Shown here: positions 39,501 to 50,300 of the stretch, piece by piece
How positions within the stretch are numbered: the first letter of the stretch is position 1
Layout: the number at the start of each line of letters is the position of its first letter
NCBI GenBank assembly: GCA_914767715.1
Contig: OU612068.1
Location: forward strand, 18,848,001 to 18,912,000
DNA from: Membranipora membranacea
Taxonomy: Eukaryota > Bryozoa > Gymnolaemata > Cheilostomatida > Membraniporidae
Length of the DNA: 64,000 bases
Direction of reading: 5' to 3'
Position numbers and translations under genes: made by a program
Notes under the pieces: model-generated
The model's input: only the letters and a program-made list of their open reading frames with translations
Told to the model about the DNA's origin: nothing
The model's database searches: none

Positions 39501-40780
39501 GGTAGAAGCACTGCCCTCAAAGCCTCTAGAAAATGTAAATCATGCGTACAGCTTATCATCATGGAGTTCCCTCTTGCAATTGCCATTTCACTTCTCTTGT
39601 CAAGCTTTTTTAGGCGAGGACTTTGGTTTCTTTTTCAATGACGTAACGTGACCCTTACCTAGCCATTCTGGAGCGCATTGATCACCTGGAAAATTGTTAT
39701 CTCTCATCTTCCCTACTTATCACCATAGTGCTTATGGCTCATTAGTACTACCATAACATTCGAATACATTACTGATCCCTATCATTATACTCCATTGCCT
39801 GACCTGACCAGCTGATACGAGAGAATGATTATGTTATCTTGGTAGAATGACTGACAGTCTTGCTAGCAGTCTTTTATACTGATAGAGCTATCAGTAAACC
39901 CATTTTATCACTATAAAGATTGATATGAAATTCATGATATGCCATTACTAGTGAATAAAGAATTGATATATCTAATAATAAAGAATTGATATATCTAATA
40001 ACAAAGAATTGTGCCAAAAGACTGTCAAACTGGAGAGACTGTCAAGGACAGGCCAAATGTGAACAATGAACTTCTTCAACCAGCTTGTCATGTAATTTAT
40101 TTCCCTGTTTAATTTTTCTAGGTTATGCCAGGCTTGCTCTTGTGTTTTGTGCTGCGATACGACTCGTATAAAAGGAAGCAAGCGGTCATAGACGGAACTA
40201 CAAATCCTAATCCATCTTTCCGGCAACGCATTACCTACTTCCATTGTTCACTCATAGGCTACTTCTTGGGTACGTATTTTATCAATATGTACATGGATGA
40301 ATGATTTCAAATACAAAGTTTTATAATTGGTGTATAAAAGAATAGGTTGCTGCACCAGACCTGTTTGTACCCCATTACTAAGTCAATGAATGTCAATTAT
40401 TTGGAGTTGTCTGCCTATTGATCTTATCAGTGAGGTGGGGCAACTACCAAGTGCATGCTCTGGTGCTCTTACTAAGAAACTTTGTAATTTTCTCAAGTTC
40501 TACAGAAGATCTGACAAACTCATCTCAGCAGATGCTGGATGTTACAGTTAAATATTGACAAAAATTAACCCTGCAGCTAATAGTCAATTGTTTGCTTACA
40601 GGTTTAACGACTGCTACAATATCGTCCGAAGTGTTCAGAGCCGCTCAGCCAGCACTCTTATATCTGGTACCCTTCACCCTTATACCTCTGTTTGTTATGG
40701 CTTACCTCAAAGGAGACCTCACTACGATGTGGACAGAACCCTTCACACCAGTCAAAGAATCGAAAACACTCAATGTGTGA
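27580..40780 (+). CDS. SPPL3: Signal peptide peptidase-like 3, intramembrane aspartyl protease
   Basis: Eleven exons join in phase to 464 codons: 27580-27869, 28701-28778, 29097-29170, 31099-31218, 34608-34686, 36091-36203, 37713-37819, 38223-38294, 39335-39469, 40122-40269, 40602-40780. All family motifs are present: YD (D284, in LLLYDVFW), GLGD (D355, in SMLGLGDI) and PAL (422-424, in [12 protein letters not shown]). Conserved blocks such as [23 protein letters not shown] and AYLKGDL match animal SPPL3 closely. SPPL3 is a multi-pass Golgi protease that sheds type II membrane glycosyltransferases. Human SPPL3 is about 384 residues. Here exon 1 adds about 97 residues, beginning with a hydrophobic [15 protein letters not shown] that could be a signal sequence or an extra span. 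That exon joins in phase with a good donor and acceptor, but whether it is always used is unknown. Introns carry many mini-elements and poly-C tracts. Confidence 0.93.
28959..28993. repeat. Short palindrome, family E (TAGACTTAATAT type)
   Basis: ATCATAGACTTAATATATTA followed by AGTTTATGAT makes a short hairpin. Related ones lie at 34158-34200 and 35064-35117, all inside SPPL3 introns. Confidence 0.55.
32636..32692. repeat. Hairpin with poly-C loop, SPPL3 intron 4
   Basis: AACTCCATCTC and GAGATGGAGGGAGTT are complementary arms around a run of about 14 C. The right flank GTTCATTGAG resembles the short family D palindromes further right. The length of the C run is unlikely to be stable. Confidence 0.6.
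34014..34034. repeat. Poly-C tract
   Basis: An uninterrupted run of about 20 C in SPPL3 intron 4. Other C or G runs in this gene are near 32655, 37102 and 38687. Confidence 0.85.
34099..34200. repeat. Two short palindromes, family E
   Basis: AGAGACTATAGATATATCTA followed by TAGTCTCT (34099-34128) is a perfect palindrome. ATCATAGACTTAATATTC followed by TATTAAGTCTATGGT (34158-34200) is a second hairpin related to 28959-28993. Confidence 0.6.
34763..34863. repeat. Palindromic mini-element, family A, copy 3
   Basis: Starts TTAGATCAAACATGATCAAG, with GTTTGCCTGC inside, and ends GTAGGCAAATTGGATCAAAC. The termini and the TTTGCCTGC block match the copies at 2701-2800 and 17524-17637, but the centre differs. 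It lies 77 bases after SPPL3 exon 5. Confidence 0.6.
35064..35117. repeat. Short palindrome, family E
   Basis: ACCATAGACTAGATATAAG and TTATTAAGTCTATGGT face each other, followed by a further CATAGAC. SPPL3 intron 5. Confidence 0.5.
35898..35950. repeat. Palindromic mini-element, family B, copy 3
   Basis: CCTGTTCACACGGCCAC and GTGGCCGTGTTAACAGG flank an 11-base loop. The arms resemble family B at 5921-5997. SPPL3 intron 5, about 140 bases before exon 6. Confidence 0.65.
36219..36330 (+). mobile_element. MITE-like element, left part only
   Basis: It shares CTGATGACA, GCATGTATCTCTGATCGATA and CTTAGCATGAGTACCATCAC with the fuller copies at 38324-38520 and 58266-58464, but the right terminal repeat is not visible. 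It starts 16 bases after SPPL3 exon 6. Confidence 0.6.
38324..38520 (+). mobile_element. MITE-like element with terminal inverted repeats
   Basis: The left end contains TTGCATGTATATATCTGATC and the right end CAATCAGAGATACACATGAT, which are imperfect inverted repeats of about 27-35 bases. The length is about 197 bases with no coding capacity. It starts 30 bases after SPPL3 exon 8. A close relative is at 58266-58464. Confidence 0.75.
38655..38740. repeat. Palindromic mini-element, family C, copy 2, with poly-G loop
   Basis: CTGTCTTGACAAGCTTTG is followed by a run of about 13 G, then ACAAACCCCCACAACAAAGC and TTATCAATACAGGCTA. The arms are complementary. It shares its left arm with 26055-26125. 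SPPL3 intron 8. Confidence 0.65.
39963..40012. repeat. Two-copy 23-bp direct repeat
   Basis: TTGATATATCTAATAATAAA is followed by a second nearly identical unit and then a partial third (AAGAATTG). SPPL3 intron 9, about 110 bases before exon 10. Confidence 0.7.
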
Positions 40781-41664
40781 TACTTGGTGATATTGCATCT
40801 TTATTCATTGGTGCGGTTTTAGTAAAACATTTCAGGCAAACCACGCATTATATAAAAGGTCATACCAAAACGTCTTTGGCCAACAATTAGTGAAATTGTG
40901 AGAATCACACTAGCAAAATGGCTTAAGCTGATAATGCCTTACTATTCCAACAGTTACTTTCGGCTTTATTGTTATTATATACAAGCCCGAAATGTTATCG
41001 CTTAGATAGTTCTTGTAAATAGCCAGTTATAATTTCTTTATTTGACTGTTGTGTTGTGATATCTTTCTGTCGCCATGTGCTGTAAGCATTGGTCAAGAGC
41101 TCACCATCAACAATGTAATATATATTAAGGCAGCAGTTCTCAACATATGAACACCATACACAACTATGATTTTAAATCATTTTAATCCGTTTTAATTTTA
41201 AAGTGTCACAGTTTGGCTTCGGACAGGTGGATCAATATGTTCACTTTTTCACAGTTTATAATTATTTGTTGTGAGCACACTTGATAAGTTTTTGCTATTT
41301 AGCCTTACTCGTAGGATTGTCATTCATTGTATATTATGAAAATGTGTTCAATTTTTCATTTTTGTCACCCAGTCGAAAGTTAGAAGTAGTTGTCATTTAC
41401 TGAGTAAATAATAAATCAATGCAACAAAGGACCATGTGAGTGAAATTCCTCATCAAAGACGGGTTCTGGAAAACGCGAAAATTGGTTTTATGGCAGAACC
41501 GACATCGGTTTCCAAAAAGTCAAATTGTACATATTCAAACTGAAGATCTTCAGTCTATGATAAATTTTATTGTTATAATGAGGGAAGTTATCCCCATCCA
41601 CACTCATTGGAACTTTTAAATATTACAACCCAATTAACTCTAAAAAATGTAAATATTAACGTTG
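40781..41664. other. Convergent 3' regions of SPPL3 and NDUFA8
   Basis: SPPL3 ends at 40780 reading right, and NDUFA8 ends at 41665 reading left. A plus-strand AATAAA lies near 41409-41414 and a minus-strand AATAAA near 41571-41566, so the two 3' ends are probably only about 150 bases apart. No further gene is visible. Confidence 0.55.
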
Positions 41665-43509
41665 CTAAAATCTTCTTTCACCAGTCACTTTCATAGTTTC
41701 TTCTGAGGGACCAGGAGTCCATTCTGGGACCTTGCCAACAGGCTCCTTGGGCTTTGGACGATCTGCAAAAGACATCGTGAATGTATTATCATAATGTTCG
41801 AGTCCTTAAGCTCAAGTCCTTGAAGTGTATTCATGTTAATTTGACAGGCCATGTGAAGATAACTACCAACTCATGCTATGAATCCTAATCAGATTGAATA
41901 CCTATGGTCAACATAGAGAGTTTTTCCCAGACTCCCTATCCATCCACAAAAATGACTTTTGTAGCTTTGACACTTCTTGCTAATATCAAGTCTCATTATC
42001 GGTGATTTCAGATGTTTATTTGAGAGTTCAGAGGCTTTGTCACAAACCTTTGTCGATGTTTAGACTTGATCTCAATTCAGACTTACATGCAAACCATGTT
42101 GATACAGAGCTAGGGTTTGGGAGTTAGGTTCAGAGTGTGTTCAGAGCGTTACGGTTTCTAACTAAGACTGACTGATCCCATTTTCTATTTCGTACTCCTT
42201 GGATTCTTGTTCTTATTTACTTAATAGTGGACAGTTTTCAACTTGCATCTGCAAAGCTCATACATACCAGTATCGTGAAGTCGAACTCTGGAGTAATATC
42301 CTAATGCAGGGCGCTCCCATCCTAGTTTATTCAACACACATGTGTCAAAAACATTTTGTGTTTTTCGGCATCTAAAATCGAATGGCACTGATGTGAGTGG
42401 AGTTGTTCTCAGGTGGGACTATTTGGTTTACAAAGAATACTATTAATGTGAACTTTATTTTGAACCGATCAATGAGCATAATGTGATTGGACCAATCTAT
42501 ATGAGACCATACTCTAATTGAGTGGTGTGTTGTGTTGTAGATGATACACCAAGCAGTATTTTGCTTACACAATATCGTGATATACTTAGCATGGATTATC
42601 ATTATTTGTTTGATTGACGAGATCAAGGAGTACTCCTTGATGAGATTACCTTTCAAGGTAGGTACCAGATCTTGCATGATCCACACATGTGTAATAGTCG
42701 GTGAACTCTTTCATGCAGTTAGTTCTGATTTGGTTGAAGAATTTCCAGCCACAGTTGGTAACAGCTGCACCTTCTTTCAAACATTTTGTTGGGTCCTTCT
42801 CTTCATCCATACACAACATAAATTCCTGTGGAAAAGAAAAAGTTAAATCAACAATACTGCATTGGTTGTCAAAAGTTGTAACAATCACTAAATATGTCTA
42901 TAAGGCGCCACATAAGATCACTGGAGATACCCTAAAGGAGTGAAGTTCATTAATGAGGAAAATTTCTTTATTTAGAGCAGACTTGAAAGCTAAAATTCAC
43001 TCAACTTCATGATTTAATATAAACTGCCATATTAGCCATCACAGAAAATAATTATGTTGATAACTCGATCAATTTCGATCAAATTCTGAAAATTTCAATA
43101 ATTCAGAAGCTTGTTGTGACAAACTTGGTACTTTTTTCTAATACAAAATTTTTTACTTCTAATAAGCGTACGAGCTACTGAATTGATTGCAAACCCGAAA
43201 TATGATCAAAAGTCATTGAGATAACATCTTAAAGAATGGACTGCGACCATGAGTTTACGCATTAAGTCAACCTTACACTAGGTAAACTAAACTCTAGCTA
43301 TTATATTTACTCCTCGTAACATAGATAAATTAAAAATATTATAACTCTGCGCATAGAACTATTGATAAACAGCTTACCTTGCTTTCCCAGTCACAGACTT
43401 TGCCAAAATGATGAGCTGATGCTTTGAGAACAGGCGAGGAAAGTTCTAACTCTGGCATTGTCAGCTCCTCAATAGTAGGCAGTGGATAGTCTGGATCTAC
43501 TGCTGTCAT
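41665..43509 (-). CDS. NDUFA8: NADH dehydrogenase (complex I) subunit NDUFA8
   Basis: Four exons join in phase to 169 codons (human about 172): 43509-43378, 42825-42650, 42371-42268, 41762-41665. The N-terminus has PTIEELTMPELELSSPVLKA. The body has the twin CHCH pattern: a CX9C in CMDEEKDPTKC, then CX11C, and a second CX9C in CRKTQNVFDTC, followed by VLNKLGWERPALG. These cysteines form disulfides when the protein is imported into the mitochondrial intermembrane space by the MIA40 route, where it is an accessory subunit of complex I. The start is the first ATG in the exon. The C-terminus ends RRF-stop, shorter and more charged than the human tail. Confidence 0.93.
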
Positions 43510-44582
43510 TATGTCATGTGTTTAGTACTGCAGACGTATGATTATGGATCGATGATTTGATCGAAAAGTCTCTGTAAAACGAACAATAAAAGGTTACGGA
43601 CATTAAGGTTAAATATGTAGATTTTTTTATTGACCCTTGTTTTGTAAAAAGGCTAGACAGCTTGAAAAGTGGAAGGGACATCAACCGCCTGGATGCTGAT
43701 TCAGTGATTTATTACATTTTCTTGAGCCCTATTTTACCTAGAACTGGAATCACAGTCAAACACATAAAAACCTGCAACTGGCATAATCTTTTAAACTCAG
43801 AACCACAGCACAGTCTGCAGAAATCTGATGGCTACTGTCTACTGTGCTGCGGTCCTATCATTTATACAAAATCTAGACACTTTTGATAAATTTACCTTTT
43901 TCTTGACAGTAAACAAATTCAAGAAACAGCTACGAATACTAGGTACCTTATCCAAGCGGAGTTGATAATGCGCCACAACCTGTGAACGACTCTCAACCAC
44001 TGAGCCTGAGTTAATCGGATTCTGGGGTTCAACATATATATAATTTCAGAATAAGAGCTAGAAACCATGATTTTGCTTCCTACTCAATTAAGAATAACAT
44101 TCAACTGTTTTTGTATCTCAGGCTCCGATATTTTTGATTATTTCTTAGGCCCCCTCCAAGGTTGAGAGCCCTCATTAATTGTTCTATTCTTGTTTAAGAT
44201 ACGCTCCAGAAGAAACCCCAAACTTTGCCGTACCCGCATAGGCCTGCTGCAGTTGTGCAAGTCCAGTGATCAGAGGGCAAAAGGTTTTTATGCGGAGGAA
44301 CATAAATAACTCTGTGACACTCAACCACTAGTTGGATCGCACACACAGGGGTAGGCATGCGAGTGGGAACTCCCCATGCAATCAAACACCGAGTCGATCA
44401 ATGGATGATTGGAAATGACCTGTACAGTAACGTTGGTAAAATTTACTGCTGACGCAAGCCCAGTGTAAGGTCAGTGGAGTTGAATCCTCCAACAATTTAT
44501 TAGTATCTAGCAAACAGGCGCGTCAAAGCAATCACTAGATGAGATAGTGACACTGGGTTCATGCAAGAAGCTTTACCTTTTG

Positions 44583-44695
44583 GTTCATGGGCCCCTGGCC
44601 TGGGACTTACACATGGCATGCCTTTACTTGTAACTTTGCCCAATATCCGGTATCAACATTGGTAAAGTAAAGGCATGTAAGTCATAGGGTCCCAT
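44583..44695. repeat. Long hairpin, about 110 bases
   Basis: GGGACTTACACATGGCATGC with CTTTACTTG on the left pairs with AAAGTAAAGGCATGTAAGTC and GGGTCCC on the right; the CCAATAT and CATTGG parts of the centre also pair. No terminal duplication is obvious. Confidence 0.65.
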
Positions 44696-45361
44696 CCATG
44701 ACTTACATATATTGCTCATATTTCAGTATATTTCTTGTGCCAAAGCCAAGTGTACTCCTTGCTGAGACTGATCCATCACCTAACTATATTAAGCTGCTAA
44801 CTACTAACTAACTGGCTAGCCACAGGTCTACTCTTTAACCTGGGATTTTGGAGTAGACCTGGGGGGCCTAGCACTTGATTTAGCAGGTAAAGGCCAGGGA
44901 ATTGATCATGATCTGCTTCCCTCTCTGTTCTGGTAATTCTTCCCTTTGGGAACAGGGCTAGTGGTAAGTTACAACAAAAGTAGATGAATAAAGCCCTCAG
45001 ACCTAGCAATAAATAGTCCAATTCATAGACAGCTAGCCTATAAAGACTGGCAAAGGTTATTATCATCATGCACAAACTCACAACTCACTTGCTAAATCTT
45101 TTCTCCAAATACATGTAACTCTACAAAGCTAGGTGTATCATTTTGTTGAGAAATTTACTGAAGATTTAAATATTGTCAAAAATTTGAATTATCTCAAATT
45201 TGAATTATTGAGATTCTTTTCATATCGAATTATTAGAGAGAAATGCTTATAGAGCATTAAACTATTTTTTTCTATTTTCTCAAATTGGTGTTACATGCGG
45301 ACATATGATCACATGGCTAGCAGAAGATATTTATTGTAATGAAAACACAAGTCTGGCCAAC

Positions 45362-45388
45362 CAATGAACTAAAGGTTTAGTTCATTGG
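45362..45388. repeat. Short palindrome, family D
   Basis: CAATGAACTAAAGG followed by TTTAGTTCATTGG: perfect 12-13-base arms. Similar units are at 45630-45653, 46880-46903 and 63708-63742. Confidence 0.65.
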
Positions 45389-45629
45389 GCCAACCAATGC
45401 AGGGAAAATGGAATCCATTCTCCCTGGTTCATGGTAGTACTTATTTTGGTTTGGTACGTACATTTAATTGGTGGAGACATACATCTTAACACAAAATCAC
45501 TCTTTTATCCTATTATGAAATTAATATTATGGCTTATTTCGACCAGAACTGGTATTAGTTAGTTAGATTGTTATTGACTTTGTTGAACCACCATATCAGT
45601 TACTCCTTCCTTGCTATTATTATGTTGAC

Positions 45630-45653
45630 AATGAACTAAACCCTAGTTCATTG
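45630..45653. repeat. Short palindrome, family D
   Basis: CAATGAACTAAACCCTAG and TTCATTG form a hairpin with the same arm sequence as 45362-45388. Confidence 0.6.
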
Positions 45654-46879
45654 ATGATAAGACCCCTGCACTTGAGATAGCCATCATCATGGGCCTTTCA
45701 AGCCCATATTTTGCCTATGTTCAGTGTGCCAAAACAAACTTGCAAGCCCCCAGGTACCAATGGCTCCTGTGAACCAGTACTCAAAACTATGCTATCAGTA
45801 TCACTAGTTTGTTTAAGCCATACAAAGAACGCGATCAGCATCTGCCATGTGCCTTGCATCAGCAAAGCTCAACCATATACCTGTTGTTGAGAGCTATATA
45901 TGCTTTTCAACAATGTTGAGACAAACATCCAAATCCTAATGTACAATCATCAAGCTGTCAATCCCTACACGACGAAATGCCGCCCACCAACGGAGGAAAT
46001 AAAGACACACTTCCCTAATTAATTAACTAACTAACAAACTAACTAACACAACAAATTCATCTCCTCAACATCGTTGTCCGAAATGTCATGTGTAGCTTAG
46101 GCCTTCTGCAGTTTATGTGGGTCCAGCAGAGAGCGTGCCCAGCGGTTTATGGACAGCAGAAGGTTATCATATACAACTCAACTATGTAGGTCCACCGATC
46201 TACTGCAAAACTAGGGTGTTTTGCAATGCTTGACTGGCCATTCCTGGTTTCGTTTAATTAAAATTCAACTTTGTAATAGAGGTTTAAGATAGATAAGACT
46301 GTTTTGATATACCACCTTTCTCCTTCATATCAACAGAACCACAACAAACTAGAGATGGGGGCTGTCAAACATTGTGAAAGACACTGGTTTGGCAACAGAC
46401 CTGCGTCAAGAGTGGGGACCGATCATGAAAATAAAAAATAGGAATATAAAAGCAATGCATTGCTTACCCTTATTATGTATTGAGCAACAACGTTGATAAA
46501 GTCCCTTACAGACTTCTGATGCAGGATATATCAAAGCTCATGAGTTATGAGGATATGAGCAGCCAAATAATGGTCAGGATCAATGGTTTCTTCTGAGATC
46601 TCGATCACCTGTATATGAATGTGCAGCTTTATTTCCATTTGTTTTCTCGTTTTTGTTGGTTTCTCGTACCATATACAGGGCTTTTCATTGAGCTTTGCAT
46701 TTTGCCGGGTCTCGGAAATACAATAATTATAATATGACTATCTCAACATAATAAGAACCTTGAGTTGTCTTCTCGATACCAAACATTTGCAATATCCCTC
46801 CGCCACCACAGAAGGAACATACTTGTTCTATGTTTACACAAGGTCATCCATTAGGCCAATTTGCACCTTTGCGGTGACA

Positions 46880-46903
46880 TATGAACTAAACTTAGTTCAT
46901 TGC
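46880..46903. repeat. Short palindrome, family D
   Basis: TATGAACTAAACTTAGTTCA followed by TTG: same arm sequence as the other family D units. Confidence 0.55.
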
Positions 46904-47332
46904 TGATACTGTCTGACTTTCATTCGTTCTCATCCATTAGGTCACAGTCATGTTTGAATTTGTTAAATAATTTGCAATAGAAAACAGTTTCTAATATATT
47001 TCAAAATTGTTCAGCTAATCCTGGTGATAAAACATTCAGAATAAATTCATAAACAGATACTCTGATGTTATTAATTTTATATTTGTTTAGCAAACCCACA
47101 GAGATATACGTTTACATGAAACTATGTGAAACGCAATTGTTATCAAAACTTAGATAGGATCGATGGCGACTCATTGGGAAAATACAGATGTAGATAATCC
47201 ATACATAATGTGACCTGTACAAATACCAACTATTTGTGAGGTGCGTAGATAAGACTAATCACAATCCCCCCAATCATCTTGGCCTCATCCTCAAAACTCA
47301 TAGAGCCCTAAGAGCAATGAGCGGTAAAGATC

Positions 47333-50300
47333 ATGATCCTGTTGATATACCTTCTACTGGCTGTAAATTTTTTCCAGATTGCTCATGGCGCAAAAAACCT
47401 TTCTGAAGATCCAAAGCTAGTCAAGGTAATTATATTATAATTATTGTTTAATTGTCTACGTAACCCCATCCACATACTATTACTTGGCTTTTCTCAGTGG
47501 CTCTCACCCCTTCCCCTTTGAATGTCACTACAAACCAGCTCAGGTTGGCTACTTTTCTACCTGTGGGGTTCACATTTGGAATGAGCTAATCTTGTTTAGG
47601 TAAATCATGTAAAAAATCCACACTCATTTGGTCTGTCACTGAAGAAAAAACATTCCCAGATCGGCACTGGGAAGACATGTAGTGAGGGATTCTGGAAGGC
47701 GTCCCCTCAGCCATGAGTGATCAGAAAATGATATATCCAACTTCTTATTGAAAGACCACCATGGGCAAATGAACCAATTCACTGCGCCATATTCATACCA
47801 CAAAGTCAGATTCACCCGAACTTTCTTAAAACGAAAGGAATCGAAATGGCAATCATAGAAAATGTAGCAGTGTGTGTAGTGAGAGGCTAAAAATCTCTTG
47901 ATCAACATCCTTGGTTTGGTGTTGGATAGTGCATTATTGTATTTAAAAACAGTTGGCACTTTGAGATCACTGTTTACCCCTATACTTGTTTGGCTTGTGT
48001 AGATTGTTGTGTTGACACCATACGATTCTGAGCTAGGATGGTGCGCGTATGGAGCTCTCACAGAAGCTGTAACCTATATTGAAAAACATGTCCTCATCAA
48101 CGGTAAGTTATGACTGATAGATTGAATTGAACTCAGAAGTGCTTGGGGCCAAGACTGCCTTTTGTCATCTGATTCTCACACTAGACAATATACTTTTTTA
48201 ACTCTTACCACAGAGACCTGATTTTTCTATGTTTTTGTGCCAGTGCTTACACCGAATTTCATGGCGTGTTTATTAGTGATTGTAATAAATCCATCCATCC
48301 AGCTCTATATCTGTATGCTTCTAACTGCTTCTATGTACTCAGTAAAACACACCGTGAAATCTTATGCAAGACATACATGAGGATAAATAGAACATTGAAA
48401 GGTAACTCAACTTTCTAATGGTGGATCTTTTTCTAACAATCATTTTTCTCACAACTAAGGTTGGAAACCTCTACTAACATTAATGTTCAAAATATATTTC
48501 TTTCAAGGCTACATACTAAATATGAGCAGCATAGACAATTATGTAAACTCCATGTGCAAAGGCTCACAGGCAGCTGGAAAGTTTGCAGACGAGCATAAGA
48601 AAGAGAAAACCAATGTCGTTGTCGGAGTGCCATGTGACGAAGGTATGTAGTTTAGGAACTTTCCTATTTCGCTTTGTGCCGTGGAGTTATGTACAAATAT
48701 TACTGAGCCCAGATTCACTCTCTGCTGATTTGAAAACATCAATTCTGCTTGGTACACATCACTTTGATATTTTTTATAACCATAACGTAAAGAAAGTGTG
48801 GGCAAATTCCTGTGATAACCATGTATCAGTAGAATACACAATAACAAGACTACGATGGAAATCACAGTTAAAACTACTGAAAACCAAATAACATAATACT
48901 CTGATCATAATCATTACATCCATCTATTTAAAAATTGTTACTGTAGCCAACCATATATTACGCAAATACATTGATATGAATTCATGAATTATATAACAAG
49001 CACAAATACATTGAGTGTAGGTCCAAAGATTGCTAAGCTCAATAATGACATATGACATAGGACTAACAAGGAGTTAAAAAAAGGGCTCAACCTGTTCTAG
49101 TTCAAAGCGTTCTGTGCACACAAAACAAATCCATCACTTTTCTTTTGAAAAAACATGGAACTAATTTCCCTGCTAGCTTTAGATGAGGGTAACTAAAATT
49201 GATCATTATCTAATATTGGAACCACAGGATCAGTTCTGTAAGCGTAAGTTTGGTTTGCCGACGTTTTGTCTTTGCCATTGTCGGAGGATTCCTCATTTTG
49301 CTGCCTTGGATCAGCAGCGAACGCTTCTTTTATCTCGGCAGTTTCTTGGTTATCTCCCCTGTCACCCTCTTTTGTGAGCGGTATTTTGTTTAGGTATTGC
49401 TGAGTAGCTCTTCTGCTGCCCATTCCCGAAGTCACTGTACTCAGGGAGGGATGGTGAGTGTATCTTCTATCCGCATACTCCCTATTGTAACAAGCAGGGA
49501 AAGGGTTTTTACAAAATAAACGATATCGAAAAAAACTGTTTGTCATTATAAAAGTTCACAATCTTAACCACATGTTTTGTCACAATTGCGTAACATATAA
49601 AACAAGTTGCGTAAAAGTTGAACATTTCAATCCGTACAGCGGTACTTTTTACAAACATGATTTCAGGAGATACTTGAAAATATCATGATCACAAGAAAGC
49701 TCCAAGGTTGTTTTGATAAACGTGAAAATATATGCTGTAAAGATGTAAAGTAGAAATATATGTATATATGTATCTGCTTTATGTATATGTATTCTTAATA
49801 TATTAATTTCATATGCTGATCAACTCAATTGGACATATGAGAACATGCACAAACAGAATAAATGGTAAAACTTATCAAGTGGTGAATTTGTTGAACATTT
49901 TATCTGTTAATATATTAATATATATATATATAACTTTGTACTTACTCTGGGTCTGGTATGTGTGTAGAACCGCATCCCATATCACCTACTTCAACCGGTG
50001 AAAAGATCACAAATCAAAACGAAATTGCCGTCGCAAGTCAGAGTCTGTTTATCACCTCACTGTACCTGACTAGATGCTATGGGACTATTATGAGTATGGA
50101 GTCATTGAAACATAATTTTAATTATAAAAATATGGATTCGCACTGAGATTTAACTGAAAACCATGAACACAATATGCTATAGAATTTACCCTGATGACCA
50201 GACAAAAATGTGTTATGTATATGTCGTGACGAAGATGCTACAAAGCTGTTATGGAAATGGCATCATTGATACAGAATTTTAATTATATTTGAGCTTGCTA

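Larger units (their letters stand above)
43510..47332. other. Repeat-rich divergent intergenic region
   Basis: NDUFA8 reads left and the guanylyl cyclase reads right, so both promoters lie here. I found no exon with splice or protein support. The stretch holds a hairpin at 44583-44695, three short family D palindromes (45362-45388, 45630-45653, 46880-46903), a piece resembling the ASZ1 start repeat near 44842, and a second piece with GGGCTGTCAAACATTG near 46360. Confidence 0.5.

Noticed and set aside
47636-48061. 141-codon minus-strand open frame
   Set aside because: It overlaps cyclase exon 2 on the other strand and has no splice or family support. A weak likeness of one part to the frame at 2182-2406 is probably a shared repeat.
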